Source of the DNA: Paludibacteraceae bacterium
GTDB taxonomy: Bacteria; Bacteroidota; Bacteroidia; Bacteroidales; Paludibacteraceae
Direction: 5' to 3'
Assembly (NCBI GenBank): GCA_017559385.1
Contig: JAFYSK010000038.1
Coordinates: forward strand, 1 to 64,000
DNA length: 64,000 nucleotides
The position numbers and the translations under genes were made by a program. Below are positions 62,213-64,000 of the stretch, piece by piece. Every line of letters starts with the position of its first letter. Position 1 is the stretch's first letter. A model generated the notes under the pieces. That model saw only the letters and a program-made list of their open reading frames with translations. It was not told where the DNA came from and ran no database searches.

Positions 62213-62935
62213 TTAACTTATTATTGTTCTTTTTAACTTTATCAATCTCGTCTTCCACTTATTCCCTAGTATATTTAGTACTTTATTCTTCCATCCCACA
62301 GTTCCACTCCAAGAATGCAAGCCTTTGTGCTCGCAATAAGTGCGTTCGCAACGCAGATTCTCTCCCGTTGTCAATCCAGGGCAGAAGCACTCAACCGGCA
62401 ATATATGCACGCCACTCCAATCTTTCTCTATGCCATCTGCCACAAAACCTTGCTTGGTCATCCAATCGAGGAAATACCCCGTATTCGGCGTCATATCTAG
62501 CGAGCCATCTGCTTTCAGGAACACCCTACTCTCATAGGTCTGCATCATGCCTTGTATCCATGGATGATGCGCTTTCGCAGCAATCACGCCCATCATAACC
62601 GGGTTACGCTTCGATCCTTCATACCCAGCATAAGCATCGTATTGCTCCATCAGATCATCGAAGGGCTTATACACCTCAAAATCCACGTCCATATAGAGTC
62701 CCCCCTCACGCACTAATGCCCAAAGCCGAACATAATCACTCACAAAAGCATATTTCTTCGCAGCGTATGCCTCTTGCACATATTGGGGAGCAGAAGCGAC
62801 ATCGAAGTTTTCTTCCGTCCACAAGCGATATTCCCAATAAGGCATATGCGTATGCCATGATGAAATGCAAGTTTGCACCAACTCAGGCATTTGGCCCTTG
62901 CCAAACCAGCAATAATGAATTGTCTTGGGAATCAT
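62213..62935 (-). CDS. Glycosyltransferase family 32 (capsular polysaccharide type)
   Basis: About 240 residues from MIPKTIHYCWFGKGQMPE, the standard start. KYAFVSDYVRLWALVREGGLYMDVD contains the DxD metal-binding site (residues read across ~72-96). Transfers mannose- or galactose-type residues in capsule synthesis. Overlaps the GT2 gene by 4 bp. Confidence 0.92.
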   Translation of the reverse strand: MIPKTIHYCWFGKGQMPELVQTCISSWHTHMPYWEYRLWTEENFDVASAPQYVQEAYAAKKYAFVSDYVRLWALVREGGLYMDVDFEVYKPFDDLMEQYDAYAGYEGSKRNPVMMGVIAAKAHHPWIQGMMQTYESRVFLKADGSLDMTPNTGYFLDWMTKQGFVADGIEKDWSGVHILPVECFCPGLTTGENLRCERTYCEHKGLHSWSGTVGWKNKVLNILGNKWKTRLIKLKRTIIS

Positions 62936-63921
62936 CTTTTGTAATTTTTTAAATTTACTATCCACAAAAATAATCGGGGAGAAAAATTAATAATCCGTAT
63001 TTTGCGATGCGCCTTTATGTCTGATTTGCTTGTGGATAGTGGGTATATATTCAATTGCAGTGTCCTTTTTATATATTGCCTTCTATTGGCATAATGATAA
63101 ATACCCACAAGCGTCAATAGCGATGATGTAGCATGCGCTATGATTACTTTATACCAACCACGAACACCTATATTATCTATCGACTTTAATTGTTCCGTCA
63201 ATATTTCCAACAACATCAATCCGCCATCTATTTTACGTTGTACAGCCCTAGGAGATTTCGCATTGACTAATGAATCAGATCGCTCTAGGTAATCGTATAC
63301 CACTTTATCACAGATATTCACCCGCTCTGCTTTCATCAGTACTAATGGTAACCATGGTGTATCATCGTAGTAATCCCCTACATAACACCAAATATTATTC
63401 TTTATGATAATCTCCGTGCGATAGATATATCGCCAAATATTACATGCTATATCTAGGCGCTCACTTAGGAACTGCGACCCAGTCATCAATTGAGGAGTAT
63501 AATCAAACCTCAATTCAAAAGGGCGCTTAGGTATCACTTCATAATGTTCGTTCACTATTTGGTAATTAAAGCGCAACATATCCAATTGCTGCTCCTCCAT
63601 CTGTTTGATCAATCCACCATATACATTAGGCTCTACAAAATCATCGGGATCTACAAAACAGAGATATTTTCCCGTAGCATGACGTATACCATTGTTACGT
63701 GCTCCTGAGGGGCCTTGATTCTCCTGATCAATTACTATTATTGCAGGATGCTCGTTAGCGATCTCTCGTGCTATCTCTGCAGAGTTGTCTGGACTACCAT
63801 CATTTACGCAGATGATCTCTATCTCCGATTCTGGTATATCTTGATTCAATACTGAATAGAGGCATTTATGCAGCCACTTTGCCGAGTTATAGAGTGGTAT
63901 GATAAAAGAGAGTGTTTTCAT
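62932..63921 (-). CDS. Glycosyltransferase family 2
   Basis: About 329 residues from MKTLSFIIPLYNSAKWL. VNDGSPDNSAEIA and the metal site FVDPDDFVEP are clear; QGPSGARNNGIRHATG is a typical family stretch. The C-terminal third is hydrophobic/basic. First complete gene of the polysaccharide operon in this window. Confidence 0.92.
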   Translation of the reverse strand: MKTLSFIIPLYNSAKWLHKCLYSVLNQDIPESEIEIICVNDGSPDNSAEIAREIANEHPAIIVIDQENQGPSGARNNGIRHATGKYLCFVDPDDFVEPNVYGGLIKQMEEQQLDMLRFNYQIVNEHYEVIPKRPFELRFDYTPQLMTGSQFLSERLDIACNIWRYIYRTEIIIKNNIWCYVGDYYDDTPWLPLVLMKAERVNICDKVVYDYLERSDSLVNAKSPRAVQRKIDGGLMLLEILTEQLKSIDNIGVRGWYKVIIAHATSSLLTLVGIYHYANRRQYIKRTLQLNIYPLSTSKSDIKAHRKIRIINFSPRLFLWIVNLKNYKR

Positions 63922-63934
63922 TATAAGCACAAAA

Positions 63935-64000
63935 TTATTCTTTGCGTTTAAGAATTTGATATAATTTATACATATGTGGAAATACCATACGAAAATGCAT
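63935..64000 (-). CDS. C-terminal end of an upstream gene (partial)
   Basis: The minus-strand frame is open from the window edge to a TAA at 63935-63937, giving 21 residues (ends PHMYKLYQILKRKE). Only 13 bp separate it from the GT2 start, which is how the other operon genes are spaced. Too short to name a family. Confidence 0.4.
   Translation of the reverse strand: MHFRMVFPHMYKLYQILKRKE

Overview
The window looks like a chromosomal segment of a member of the Bacteroidota, most likely the order Bacteroidales and quite possibly host-associated. Evidence: upstream of many genes sits the Bacteroidota housekeeping promoter, a TTTG box about 20 bp before TAnnTTTG; genes lack clear Shine-Dalgarno sites; and the gene set is typical (GH3-auxin-type protein, GxxExxY protein, IorA without a ferredoxin tail, UDP-GlcNAc epimerases, surface-polysaccharide genes). 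No transposase, integrase, CRISPR array or rRNA was found. There is one tRNA, tRNA-Ser(CGA).

Layout. 1-1.4 kb: AT-rich gene-free stretch, a small helix-turn-helix regulator and tRNA-Ser. 1.5-15 kb: housekeeping block on the minus strand (GH3-family hexosaminidase, mfd, lon, aspS, phosphopantetheinyl transferase, acyltransferase, RNase G, a 29-residue basic protein, HU). 15-21 kb: a secreted unknown, a choloylglycine-hydrolase-family enzyme, mutY on the plus strand, then a three-gene cluster of steroid 5-alpha-reductase-like protein, Old Yellow Enzyme and short-chain dehydrogenase that resembles gut Bacteroidetes bile-acid/steroid clusters. 21-31 kb: a run of metabolic genes (EamA transporter, GH3-auxin family, guanine deaminase, GtrA, alaS, pdxA, nitroreductase, fabD). 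31-36.5 kb: CoA-transferase, aminotransferase and iorAB, which together fit aromatic amino-acid fermentation. 36.7-42 kb: secreted C1 peptidase, GxxExxY protein, prfB, acyltransferase, cysteine desulfidase-like protein. 42-50 kb: glycan genes (two glycosyltransferases, two UDP-sugar 2-epimerases, a deacetylase) and a CotH-kinase protein. 50-53 kb: TlpA-like lipoprotein, ferritin and a TIGR04076-winged-helix fusion. 53.7 kb to the end: one continuous surface-polysaccharide operon (DUF354, ATP-grasp, two FemAB/GNAT-type acyltransferases, deacetylase, five glycosyltransferase-type genes).

The most unusual property is repeat content. Nearly every longer intergenic gap holds a different low-complexity or mini-palindromic repeat, and these repeats typically begin right at the stop codon of a gene. 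Several families also occur inside conserved genes (mutY, iorA, wecB, a deacetylase, a glycosyltransferase) as in-frame insertions. In one polysaccharide gene a complete DUF559 Vsr-like endonuclease domain sits inside the reading frame, bounded by oppositely oriented palindromic repeats; this is the best candidate for an undescribed repeat-mobilising system. A second candidate is a pair of paralogous hairpin elements next to the TIGR04076-winged-helix gene.
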